Shown: in pieces, positions 4,834-12,053 of the stretch | Position numbering within the stretch: the stretch's first letter is position 1 | How the letters are laid out: the number at the start of each line of letters is the position of its first letter | Assembly: GCA_964632845.1 (NCBI GenBank) | Contig: CAZWDU010000027.1 | Coordinates: 1-13,579, forward strand | Direction: 5' to 3' | Length of the DNA: 13,579 nucleotides | Origin: JAOZHU01 sp964632845 | Lineage (GTDB): Archaea > Thermoproteota > Bathyarchaeia > Bathyarchaeales > Bathycorpusculaceae | Translations under genes and position numbers: made by a program | Notes under the pieces: model-generated | Seen by the model: only the letters and a program-made list of their open reading frames with translations | What the model was told of the DNA's origin: nothing | The model's database searches: none

Positions 4834-7563
4834 TTGAAGCTCAAATCAACGGCAATAACTGTTCTAATTGCCTTTATGATAATAATGGCTCCGGTTATCC
4901 CGCTCTTTAGTGAGGAAAACAGTCAAGCAACATATAATTTTCTGCCCATAGCCTACGCCGCGGATAATTCATCAGCAGAGAATTTCACTCTAATAATTCT
5001 TCCAGACACGCAAGGCTACGTCAAATATTATCCGTGGATTCTCGATAACCAAACGCGATGGATAATTGACAACAAGGAAGCGTTGAACATCCAGTTCGTC
5101 GCGCAGTTGGGCGACCTCGTTGACAACTCTGACAACTTGACCCAGTGGGAAAATGCGAACCACAGCATGAGCGTTCTGGAAGGAAACGTTCCTTGGGCAG
5201 TCTTACCAGGCAACCATGACATGTTTAATGACAAACTTACGAATTACAACACATATTTTGGGTATGACAGGTTCAGCGACGAGGCATGGTTTGGTGGAGC
5301 CTACCGTATCGGTGACAACGCTAACAGTTACCACTTGTTTTCTGCTGGCGGAGACGATTACCTGGTTCTTCTGCTTCAGTACAACCCAGGCGATGATGTG
5401 CTCTTCTGGGCAAGCAACGTAATCGACGCCTATCCCGATAGAAAGGTTATTGTTGCAACACACGACTATTTGATGGGCTTTGCAAGAGTAGGCCAACGGT
5501 CAGATATTGGCGAACGCATATGGCATAGCTTAGTGAAGCCTCATTCAAACCAGATTTTTCTTGTCCTTTGCGGTCACGCGGGCGCAGAAGACTTGATAAC
5601 CGACAAGATAAATGGGCATATAGTTTATCAGATTCTGGCCGACTACCAAAACGACTCTAACGTTGAGAATGGATGGCTGAGAATACTTGAATTATCGCCA
5701 ACTCAAGAAAAGATTTTCGTTAAGACTTATTCTCCTCTCCTGAACATGTACAAGAAAGACTCGCAAAGTGAGTTCACAATCGACTACAAAACAGAATATG
5801 TCCCACCTGCGAAACCCGAAGGTACAACTAATGAAGAAAATACCATTTACATTAGACCTGACGGTTCAATTGACCCTTCAACAACGCCTATCATACATGA
5901 TGGTGACATCTACACTTTTGGAGAGGATATCTCGGGTTCGATTATTATTGAACGGGACAGTGTCGTGATCGATGGCGCCGGCTATACGCTTAGTGGCACA
6001 GGAGCAGAAGACTATAGACCTAGTGTGGAACCAATCGACCAAACTAGACTCTCTGACCCTAATTATTTAATTTCAAGAGGACAGCTGCCTGACCCGTACA
6101 TTACTCCCGAATCGAATAACACAGGAATATACAGCTACGCCAAAGGTTTAACAATCAAAAATTTGAAGATTACCGACTTCTGGTGCGCTATCGAGCTTGA
6201 ATACACGGCAGACAACAATATAACTCAAAATCAAATACAGGGTAACAATCATGGAATATGGATCCATTCCTCCTCCAACGATAACATTTCAGGCAACACA
6301 ATAAGCGATAACAAGCAAGGCATAGCCCTCATCACCGCACACGACAACATCCAAGACAACAACATACAAAGCAACTCGGAATATGGCATCAAAATATCAT
6401 GGTCATTCAACAACATCTCGGAAAACGACATAACAAACAACGGCTATGGGATAAGCTTTGAGCAGTCCTCACATAACGTTCTAAGAGACAACAGCTTCAG
6501 CAAAAACAAACGGATTTTCTACAACTCTTGGTCAGCATTTCCCAACTACGTTCAGGACATTGACAATTCAAACCTCGCAGAAGGCAAACCGATCTACTAT
6601 TGGATAAACAAGCAAGACATGACTGTACCAACCGACGCTGGATGGGTTGCCCTCATAAACTCTACACGAATAAAGATTGAAAGCCTAAACCTTGCTTTCG
6701 GACAAGAAATACTCCTCATCTTAACCACAAACTCGACAGTAACTAAGAATGCGTTAGCAAACAACGACATATGCATCTATCTCGAAGAATCATCAAACAA
6801 CACTATCACCGAGAATACTATAATAGCCAGTTATGTTGGCATCCAACTTAAAAACTCCGTTAACAGCTTCATAGGTTACAACAACGTGACGGGTAACCAG
6901 CAAGGCATCTACCTCGATTCCTCCTCAGAAAACAACATCCAAAAAAACGAGGTAACAAGAAACAAGCACGGCGTGGAACTGCTCGCGTCCACACAGAACA
7001 TTATTTCAGAAAACACTTTGACTGCAAACGAACAGAGCATCCACCTCAGCGCCAGAGGTGTTTCCTACACTCCAAATAACACCATTATATGCGGATCTAC
7101 AAGCAACACCCTGTCAAGAAACAACATAGCCGACAGCTATTGCGGTGTTTGGATTTCCTTGTCTTCGAACAACACCTTTACCACCAACAACTTCCTAAAT
7201 AACACCAATCAGGTCATAGTCGAAGATGCCTCAGCTAGGTCTCCCTATGACAACGGAGCCGGTCAAGCCTATGCTGAGTACGCTCCTTCTAATGCTTGGG
7301 ATGATGGTAAACAAGGCAACTACTGGAACGATTACAAAGAAAAATATCCCGACGCCAAAGAACTAAACAACGCCACTGTGTGGGACACGCCATACTTCAT
7401 CGACGAAACCAACGTAGACCACTACCCACTCGTGAACCAGATTGTTCCTGACGGTCAGTCAGACTCTTTTCCATTAATCTGGGTTGTCGCAGCAATAGCA
7501 ACGGCGGCGTTCGGAGTTTTTGCAGCGCTATATTTCAAGAAATTCAAGAAACCCAAAGCCTAA
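4834..7563 (+). CDS. Secreted metallophosphoesterase-NosD beta-helix surface protein
   Basis: This is a 909-residue cell-surface protein. Residues 1-43 form a signal peptide with hydrophobic core 8-24 and a likely cut after AYA. Residues about 51-310 are a calcineurin-like metallophosphoesterase. D58 in DTQ, D94 in GDLVD, N127 and H128 in GNHD, H210 in ATHD and H248 in CGHA supply the usual two-metal site, so it is probably active on phosphoesters. Residues about 335-870 form a right-handed parallel beta-helix with many short N-rich turns (for example NNHGIWIHSSS and NKQGIAL) and the NosD-type segments VQDIDNSNLAEGKPIYYWIN and NYWNDY. One membrane helix (about 881-902) and a KKFKKPK tail anchor it, leaving everything else outside. 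The start is a TTG without a clear ribosome site. It converges on the TIM-barrel gene with a 17-base gap. The substrate is unknown; a virion tail-spike role is less likely because of the signal and anchor. Confidence 0.85.
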   Translation: MKLKSTAITVLIAFMIIMAPVIPLFSEENSQATYNFLPIAYAADNSSAENFTLIILPDTQGYVKYYPWILDNQTRWIIDNKEALNIQFVAQLGDLVDNSDNLTQWENANHSMSVLEGNVPWAVLPGNHDMFNDKLTNYNTYFGYDRFSDEAWFGGAYRIGDNANSYHLFSAGGDDYLVLLLQYNPGDDVLFWASNVIDAYPDRKVIVATHDYLMGFARVGQRSDIGERIWHSLVKPHSNQIFLVLCGHAGAEDLITDKINGHIVYQILADYQNDSNVENGWLRILELSPTQEKIFVKTYSPLLNMYKKDSQSEFTIDYKTEYVPPAKPEGTTNEENTIYIRPDGSIDPSTTPIIHDGDIYTFGEDISGSIIIERDSVVIDGAGYTLSGTGAEDYRPSVEPIDQTRLSDPNYLISRGQLPDPYITPESNNTGIYSYAKGLTIKNLKITDFWCAIELEYTADNNITQNQIQGNNHGIWIHSSSNDNISGNTISDNKQGIALITAHDNIQDNNIQSNSEYGIKISWSFNNISENDITNNGYGISFEQSSHNVLRDNSFSKNKRIFYNSWSAFPNYVQDIDNSNLAEGKPIYYWINKQDMTVPTDAGWVALINSTRIKIESLNLAFGQEILLILTTNSTVTKNALANNDICIYLEESSNNTITENTIIASYVGIQLKNSVNSFIGYNNVTGNQQGIYLDSSSENNIQKNEVTRNKHGVELLASTQNIISENTLTANEQSIHLSARGVSYTPNNTIICGSTSNTLSRNNIADSYCGVWISLSSNNTFTTNNFLNNTNQVIVEDASARSPYDNGAGQAYAEYAPSNAWDDGKQGNYWNDYKEKYPDAKELNNATVWDTPYFIDETNVDHYPLVNQIVPDGQSDSFPLIWVVAAIATAAFGVFAALYFKKFKKPKA

Positions 7564-7580
7564 ACACGCTTTACTGCGCT

Positions 7581-9086
7581 CTAGCTTATTTGGTTCCAGT
7601 AGTAAACCTGACGATACTTGCCTGCGAACGGATACGCAGCGTCGTCATAAACTATATCCAACCGCAAACCATGCTTAGCCAATGCATCCTGCAGAAGTGG
7701 CCACGCTTGTTTGGCTTCCGCCGTCGGCTCCCACAAGCCCCAAACCGAGTCCTCTAGACGCCTCAAACCCCAGCCGTAGTTCTTGGGAAAAACAAACGCG
7801 GCTTCAGCTTTGACTCCTCCGTGGACGACTGCGGGGTTTTGAACCACATTCTTCCAGAACCGTTCTAAAGCCTCAAAATGCTCGTCACGCAGTGTTCCGT
7901 ATGGTCCTTCCATTTCCTCCGCATAGTTAAATACGATGACGTATTCGGCACCGCTTTCATAAGACATACGCATCTGCTCGTACATCTCATCGCCACTCGT
8001 CAAGTATGGAGGCTGAGTATAGGTCCAAGTGATTATCGTGCCCCACCGTTTATTCTGAAGGTTGGCCGCTCCTCTCACGAGACCGATTTCCTGCGCTACA
8101 GTGTTGTTCCAGCCAAGTTCCGCGAGGATGAGGTCGTAGCCACTTTGGAAATCCCACCAGTAAAGAGCGTAGTCCGCCGTGAAAATGGGAAACGATCTAT
8201 TGCCTAACTGCCACTGATGACTCAAACCGTCGATATACTTCTGGTTTCTGGTCACGAACAATTCTGTGGCTGCATCGCAAGTCGGGATTGGATGTCTGCT
8301 TAAAACTTCCTCGTAAGATTCTTCTTGGGAGATGTGGTCTGTGCCGTTTTCCATCGTGTAAAAGTTGTCGCGCCTGTCTTTTATGGTTATAGATCCATTG
8401 GAATAGTAAGTGGATAGGATAACACTCTCTTCTATTGTAATAGTCCCGTCAGGGAAGTACGTAATTTTAGTGTTAGTTTGATTAGATTCAAACATGTCAG
8501 GGGTAACGTTGTTTGATGAGTTGCGGTAGAAGGATGGATCGGGGGGCACACCTGTTCCGCCACTGACCGTAATTGTGCCATTTGGCAGATAGGTTGTGTT
8601 GCCAACCATTACACCGCCAGTACCTAACTTTATCACGGCTCCCTGAGTAGAGTTTTCGGAAAGGTCCACGTATGTGTCGAGCATTTTTCCGCCCTTCTCA
8701 TCCCCAAAATATACGCCAGCAAACATGTCACCCCACCGTTCCTCAGCAGCGCCCAACCAACGTGCTTCTTGCGGCGGAAACAAAGCACCGCTCTCAAAGA
8801 AAGCGGCAAAACGCAACCCATTGGCTAAGGCGCAGTCGCCTATCTCTTTAACAGCAGTTTCGTCTCTCATTAACGGTCCAGATTGAAGAACGAACATGTT
8901 AGTGTAATTCTTTACTTTGTCAATAAGCATTTTAGCTTCTATGGTAGTGTTCCCGCCGAAGGTAACTCCGACATAGAACGTTTTATGCTCCTTTTTGTTT
9001 TTAATCAAAGAAAAGTGGTTAACGGCGAATACAGCGATTAGTATTAAGAGCACTGCAACCACTGAAAAGATTACGGCTCGCCTCAC
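7581..9086 (-). CDS. Membrane-anchored extracellular TIM-barrel-like protein
   Basis: This 501-residue protein has an N-terminal membrane helix (about 4-23) and an extracellular body rich in N-x-S/T sequons, as expected for a glycosylated archaeal surface protein. The body alternates strands and helices (FYVGVTFGG, YTNMFVLQSG, LRFAAFFESG, MFAGVYFGDE, FPIFTADYALYWWDF, WGTIITWTY, AEYVIVFNY), the rhythm of a TIM barrel like many glycoside hydrolases. Acidic residues at strand ends, such as D129/E130, D305 and E323, are catalytic candidates. An insert at about 150-255 holds three related beta units (TTYLPNGTITV, ITYFPDGTITI, STYYSNGSITI). The start is GTG at 9086 with AGGAGTG eight bases upstream. 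I cannot name the family or substrate. With the convergent neighbour it suggests a role in surface glycan or envelope chemistry. Confidence 0.75.
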   Translation of the reverse strand: MRRAVIFSVVAVLLILIAVFAVNHFSLIKNKKEHKTFYVGVTFGGNTTIEAKMLIDKVKNYTNMFVLQSGPLMRDETAVKEIGDCALANGLRFAAFFESGALFPPQEARWLGAAEERWGDMFAGVYFGDEKGGKMLDTYVDLSENSTQGAVIKLGTGGVMVGNTTYLPNGTITVSGGTGVPPDPSFYRNSSNNVTPDMFESNQTNTKITYFPDGTITIEESVILSTYYSNGSITIKDRRDNFYTMENGTDHISQEESYEEVLSRHPIPTCDAATELFVTRNQKYIDGLSHQWQLGNRSFPIFTADYALYWWDFQSGYDLILAELGWNNTVAQEIGLVRGAANLQNKRWGTIITWTYTQPPYLTSGDEMYEQMRMSYESGAEYVIVFNYAEEMEGPYGTLRDEHFEALERFWKNVVQNPAVVHGGVKAEAAFVFPKNYGWGLRRLEDSVWGLWEPTAEAKQAWPLLQDALAKHGLRLDIVYDDAAYPFAGKYRQVYYWNQIS

Positions 9087-9110
9087 TGATGGAGCACTCC
9101 TGAATTTCTT

Positions 9111-9120
9111 AACTATAGTT
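9111..9120. promoter_or_regulatory. Palindrome upstream of TIM-barrel gene
   Basis: AACTATAGTT is a perfect ten-base palindrome 25-35 bases before the GTG at 9086. It could be part of a TATA element or a short operator. AT-rich palindromes of this length arise by chance, so support is weak. The flanking minus-strand sequence also offers AAATAAAT near 9160 as an alternative TATA box. Confidence 0.25.
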
Positions 9121-9162
9121 GTCGTTAGAGTTTTTACCTACTTATCGATAATTTTGATTTAT

Positions 9163-9630
9163 TTAGGTTTCTGAATTCCATTCCTTTTCTGTTTTACCCC
9201 AAACTTCGAAGGCAAAAGCGGTGAGCGCCCAGTGCCAGCCTCGCTTCTCTGCAACACGTTCTCCGAACTCTTTTTCCAAACGCTTATTCATTCTGAGAAT
9301 TCTCCGGCTTAACTGATGGCGAGTGATTTTGAACCGCTCTAACCTTACGGCTAAATCTTTCGGTAACAAACCATGACTACCTGCCTCAAAGAGCAACTGC
9401 AGAAGCTCCCGATCAACCTCATCTGTGCAGGCGACTCGCTCGATAAGCGACTGCTCAAAATTGAAGGAACCCTTCAAACCCGCAAATATAGTGCGGAGCA
9501 TAAGCTTAACCTCTTCAACCTCTGACAAAATCCGCTTTAGTAGCTGCTGATTATACTTTAAACGCCCAATCTTATCGCTCTGACTACGCTTCTTCTTAGG
9601 CTTCTGAACAGCCTTTTTAGAGTTTTCCAT
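9163..9630 (-). CDS. Winged-helix-like protein, last gene of tRNA-side operon
   Basis: This 155-residue protein starts at the ATG at 9628-9630. A longer frame back to 9693 is possible, but this ATG follows the upstream stop by one base (TGA-C-ATG), so coupled translation explains it. Residues 1-25 are very basic and disordered (KKAVQKPKKKR). Residues about 27-50 form a helix or short coiled coil. Residues about 70-150 look like a winged helix: EVDRELLQLLFEAG, then LPKDLAVRLERF, then KITRHQLSRRILRMNKRL, then RGWHWALTAF. The layout suggests DNA binding as a dimer. No family can be named. Its place at the end of an operon next to a tRNA gene fits a regulator or an accessory replication or partition factor of an integrated element. 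Confidence 0.7.
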   Translation of the reverse strand: MENSKKAVQKPKKKRSQSDKIGRLKYNQQLLKRILSEVEEVKLMLRTIFAGLKGSFNFEQSLIERVACTDEVDRELLQLLFEAGSHGLLPKDLAVRLERFKITRHQLSRRILRMNKRLEKEFGERVAEKRGWHWALTAFAFEVWGKTEKEWNSET

Positions 9631-9631
9631 G

Positions 9632-9841
9632 TCAGAATGCGCACTCCAAGAAATCCGCAACATTAACAGAAGCCAAAATGGACACTGCGCCATCTACACC
9701 AACCACTGCAGAAAAGCAACATCGTAAAAAGCATGGACTTTTCCCATGCCCGAACAACAGCCCAAAAATGCCTTTTGAACAGGTTTCAACTGCCATTAAC
9801 GCATTACTACGAGCATCTCTGAGGCTAAGCTTAAGACACAT
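9632..9841 (-). CDS. Small cysteine-containing protein of unknown function
   Basis: This 69-residue protein starts at the ATG 9839-9841, chosen because GGAGGA stands about seven bases upstream and the gene then overlaps the preceding stop by 11 bases. It stops one base before the next ATG. It contains five cysteines (C2, C21, C36, C41, C42) and C67 near the end, a hydrophobic C-terminal half (FSAVVGVDGAVSILASVNVADF) and a basic N-terminal part. The spacing is not that of a standard zinc finger. The hydrophobic half might pack on a membrane or on a partner protein. I recognise no family. It is read as real because of its ribosome site and tight fit between two genes. Confidence 0.5.
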   Translation of the reverse strand: MCLKLSLRDARSNALMAVETCSKGIFGLLFGHGKSPCFLRCCFSAVVGVDGAVSILASVNVADFLECAF

Positions 9842-10754
9842 ACTGGCTTCCTCCAATACTCTTAACAGCGTTATTTTCGCCTTCACCTTGGCCCTCACAA
9901 AGCTTCCCCAGAACAGCCGTCAACTTCTCCAAGCAACTGCTGATTCGCTCCAAGTCACAATTCAGAGCCGCAAGCTGGCCCTCCAGCTTCTTCACACGCT
10001 CAGGCATCAGTAAATACTCAACCGCCATATCCCTCTGCGTAAAATCAATCTCACCCTCCAGCTCTCCAGGGCTATGGTCCATGCGGCACTTGCCAGGAAC
10101 ACTTACAGTGAAGTACCTGCTAAGCAACTGAGCCACAGGATCATCAATCGCTATTTCATGCCCTCGGCAAATTTCGCCCTCAGCCAATCGACAACCATAC
10201 TTAACCATCAAACCCTTAGCTACACGGTCAGCCAAATTCTTTGAAAGAGTAAACAACTCACCCGGACTGCGACCATACAACGTCTCCATGTGCACAATCC
10301 AAGACCGCGAAGTATGCCTAACCTTCACACCCTGCTCCAAACCCAATAAAGCAGACCAATTCTGCATCTCTATACGCCTAAAATCCTTAGGCAACACGCC
10401 CTCAGCCAAAATCACATAACGATACTGCACCTTCTCCAAACGAAAAACGCCAGAACCGAAAAGCACGCCCTCACATGACCCGAGAAAATTTTGACCTCTA
10501 AGCGTTAACTCAAAAAACACCGCGCTACTACGCTTCTTGCGACAGACAAGACCTGCCTTTTCCAATTTGTTCAGATAGTAAGATACGTGCTGTTTGCTCC
10601 AACCATACATGCGACCAATCTTAGCAGGATAATCTCCGACCTCAATACGTTTCATTATTGGTATGATGCGGGTTCGAACGGTAGTGAAGTCAAATTTGAC
10701 TTTTGACTTTGAAACAGAAAAATTTTGACTTCTACCATTACAGGATTCAGCCAA
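9831..10754 (-). CDS. Winged-helix protein with conserved-looking C-terminal domain
   Basis: This protein has about 307 residues. The TTG at 10754 is preferred because GGGTGA stands five bases upstream and lies just past the preceding stop. GTG at 10763, a TTG at 10799 or the ATG at 10655 are alternatives. Residues about 36-90 form a winged helix (YPAKIGRMYGWSKQHVSYYLNKLEKAGLV, then FFELTLRGQNFL). A large middle domain follows (about 105-255). It contains VKVRHTSRSWIVHMETLY, a helix ADRVAKGLMVKYG and the polar stretch GHEIAIDDP and DHSPGELEGEID, where H, D, D and E look like a binding or catalytic cluster. A coiled coil ends it (about 255-290). I do not know a named family. A replication initiator or autoregulator of an integrated element are the two best guesses, both inference. 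The AAGTCAAA repeats lie at its 5' end. Confidence 0.7.
   Translation of the reverse strand: MAESCNGRSQNFSVSKSKVKFDFTTVRTRIIPIMKRIEVGDYPAKIGRMYGWSKQHVSYYLNKLEKAGLVCRKKRSSAVFFELTLRGQNFLGSCEGVLFGSGVFRLEKVQYRYVILAEGVLPKDFRRIEMQNWSALLGLEQGVKVRHTSRSWIVHMETLYGRSPGELFTLSKNLADRVAKGLMVKYGCRLAEGEICRGHEIAIDDPVAQLLSRYFTVSVPGKCRMDHSPGELEGEIDFTQRDMAVEYLLMPERVKKLEGQLAALNCDLERISSCLEKLTAVLGKLCEGQGEGENNAVKSIGGSQYVS
10687..10731 (-). repeat. AAGTCAAA repeat cluster with 16-base palindrome
   Basis: A perfect palindrome AAGTCAAATTTGACTT occupies 10687-10702. Two further direct copies of AAGTCAAAA (minus strand) stand at 10701-10709 and 10723-10731. A related copy, AGGTCAAAATTTTC, lies inside the gene at 10484-10497. 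The cluster is at the 5' end of the winged-helix gene: just before the alternative ATG at 10655, or within the first codons if an upstream start is used. This looks like an operator or a short iteron array. Confidence 0.6.
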
Positions 10755-10765
10755 AAGGTTCACCC

Positions 10766-11089
10766 TTAAATGAAAAGTTCCAGCCGAGTTGTTCCGCAAC
10801 TGTCCGTGTATTTTTCGCGCAGTGGCAAACCGATTTTCAGGACATCTTTGAGTACCACGGTTTTGGAGACGCCGCTTCGTTTGCCGAGTTTCTCAAGAAC
10901 CGCATCCTGCTGCTGAGGCGTTAGCTCCTTCCAATCAACTAGGAAGACTCTTTCTGTTTTGTCGATGCCTTCCAATGTTGCAGGTTGAGCGATGATGTTT
11001 TGAACTGGGACTTCGCCGTCGGGAAAGACGTCGCCCCAAACTGCCTTGCCTTCAGCGTTCAAGCTCGCCCACGTCTTGTACTTTCTCAA
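10766..11089 (-). CDS. 107-residue protein of unknown function
   Basis: The start is TTG at 11089, two bases after the stop of the 165-residue gene, with GGTGAGGAGG just upstream, so it is well placed for translation. The N-terminal half (about 1-50) is a beta-rich unit (KTWASLNAEGKAVWGDV, VFLVDWKEL). The C-terminal half is helical, with LTPQQQDAVLEKLGKRSGV, VVLKDVLKIGLPLREKYTD and the final strand TTRLELFI. The compact alpha/beta build could be a DNA-binding or protein-protein adaptor, but no motif supports either. It is in the same direction and tightly linked with its neighbours. I recognise no family. Confidence 0.65.
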   Translation of the reverse strand: MRKYKTWASLNAEGKAVWGDVFPDGEVPVQNIIAQPATLEGIDKTERVFLVDWKELTPQQQDAVLEKLGKRSGVSKTVVLKDVLKIGLPLREKYTDSCGTTRLELFI

Positions 11090-11091
11090 GC

Positions 11092-11589
11092 CTAAGCCTC
11101 CTCACCATCGACATCTATCACTTTTCGAGCGCTGGGGCTTTCAGGCAAAGCCGTTAGCTGTTGAACCTCGTTCATCCTTGGAATAATCACGTCCTTCAGC
11201 AACTTAGCGCCGTCTTTCGAGGCAATGTACGGCAGAAACGCAGCGGTTTTGGAACTCTGCAGAAGATAGGCAGCTTCGAGATGTGACTTGATGAACCAGT
11301 ACATGGTGCGCATGCTGATGTTCCAATTTACGCTTTCAGCCTTAGACCGCGTTTTGTGATCCCAAATGGCAGGCGCCTCAACCTTAGCAGAAACCTGCAA
11401 GGGCACGCCGTCTATTTCTTCCACTATCTTAAACTGAACAAAAATATCGTTGCGCTCAGGGTCCCAATGCCAATAAACATCTTTAACGCCCCACTTGGCA
11501 AACAAGCCGTCAATCTCGCTCTTAGTATAAAGAGCCTTCAACTTAGTGGTTTTATACGGTAGGTTAGGGTCATCACTATAAATCTTCAA
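11092..11589 (-). CDS. 165-residue protein, first gene of tRNA-side operon
   Basis: The start is TTG at 11589 with GGAGATGA four bases upstream. The protein has a beta-rich, aromatic N-terminal half (WGVKDVYWHWDPERNDIFVQF, then GVPLQVSAKVEAP) and a helical C-terminal half (NISMRTMYWFIKSHLEAAYLL, FLPYIA, LLKDVIIPRMNEVQQL). It ends in a proline-containing acidic tail. Similar W-x-I-x-x-R-x-x-Y-x-x-I-K helices occur in uncharacterised proteins of mobile elements, but this is memory, not a search. It is the first gene after the tRNA, with a T-rich gap before it, and starts an operon of five overlapping or nearly touching genes. Function unknown. Confidence 0.65.
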   Translation of the reverse strand: MKIYSDDPNLPYKTTKLKALYTKSEIDGLFAKWGVKDVYWHWDPERNDIFVQFKIVEEIDGVPLQVSAKVEAPAIWDHKTRSKAESVNWNISMRTMYWFIKSHLEAAYLLQSSKTAAFLPYIASKDGAKLLKDVIIPRMNEVQQLTALPESPSARKVIDVDGEEA

Positions 11590-11625
11590 AAGCTCATCTC
11601 CTTCAGAAAATCAGAATTATTTATT

Positions 11626-11640
11626 GAAAAAAAGAAAAAG
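11626..11640 (-). terminator. T-rich terminator downstream of tRNA-Arg
   Basis: On the minus strand this reads CTTTTTCTTTTTTTC, a run of T of the kind at which archaeal RNA polymerase stops. It lies about 40 bases after the CCA of the tRNA. It is followed by AATAAATAATTC (11614-11625), which could be a TATA box for the operon beginning at 11589, although that would leave almost no room for the leader. Confidence 0.5.
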
Positions 11641-11677
11641 AGGGAAAATAGAGAGTAGGCTAAATTCGCTTTTAGAG

Positions 11678-11755
11678 TGGCGGGCCCGCTGGGATTTGAA
11701 CCCAGGACTTTCAGCTTAGAAGGCTGACGCGCTATCCGTGCTGCGCCACGGACCC
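11678..11755 (-). tRNA. tRNA-Arg(TCT)
   Basis: This is a complete cloverleaf. The seven-pair acceptor stem is GGGTCCG with CGGGCCC (one T-G pair). The D arm lies around GGCGCAGCACGGATAGCGC. The anticodon stem is TCAGC/GCTGA with loop CTTCTAA, giving anticodon TCT (reads AGA). The T arm is CTGGG-TTCAAAT-CCCAG. The discriminator base is G and the gene encodes CCA (11678-11680). No intron is seen. An ATTATATG box near 11787-11794 upstream is a plausible promoter. The 3' end faces the viral block, as expected if a provirus integrated here. Confidence 0.95.
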
Positions 11756-11860
11756 ACACAAGACACTTCATAATAAAACATTCAACATATAATTTTATCC
11801 TTAGAAGTTCAGCATTTATCCCACACACTCACCGTTGAAGTACGTTATGCGATAGCTTAA

Positions 11861-11994
11861 TTACGACGCAATAATCTCATGAACAAACTTAACCCAGAAC
11901 TGCGCCCACTTGTATTTATCCACGGTGTAGAACAGCCTATATAGCCCTCTTTGTTATTGTCCCAGATGATAAAATCAGAACATTTCTGAATCAA
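11861..11994 (-). pseudogene. Possible decayed 3' end of a gene
   Basis: In two minus-strand frames separated by a one-base shift near 11938 the sequence reads protein-like. First comes CSDFIIWDNNKEGYIG, then FYTVDKYKWAQFWVKFVHE up to a TAA at 11861-11863. The aromatic-rich composition looks coding. There is no ribosome site or extended frame upstream, and 11995-12053 is promoter sequence for the opposite strand. Short chance frames can look this way, so support is weak. The rest of the 11756-12053 gap holds only the tRNA promoter and the promoter of the binding-protein gene. Confidence 0.25.
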
Positions 11995-12020
11995 TTACCG
12001 CTGTTTTTAAACATAACTAG

Positions 12021-12033
12021 AAAGATTTAAAAA
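12021..12033 (+). promoter_or_regulatory. BRE/TATA promoter of binding-protein gene
   Basis: AAAGA followed by TTTAAAAA is centred about 25 bases before the GTG at 12054, with no Shine-Dalgarno between them. This fits a leaderless archaeal transcript. Confidence 0.55.
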
Positions 12034-12053
12034 TTTTTTGCAACAACAAGGTA

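Noticed and set aside
6100..7230. Recurrent AACAACA-like motifs, possible repeat array or CRISPR
   Set aside because: They have irregular spacing and sequence and are explained by the Asn-rich turns of the beta-helix protein; no conserved repeat or spacers.
4834..7563. Beta-helix protein as a viral tail spike
   Set aside because: It has a signal peptide, a C-terminal membrane anchor and its own promoter on the opposite strand to the head operon, which fit a cell-surface protein better.
10670..10680. GGTTCGAAC, resembling a tRNA T loop (possible att fragment)
   Set aside because: The flanks do not form a T stem or acceptor end, and the stretch is coding sequence of the winged-helix gene.
11586..11828. 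80-codon open frame on the minus strand
   Set aside because: It runs straight through the tRNA-Arg gene and its product is tRNA sequence plus an AT-rich tail.
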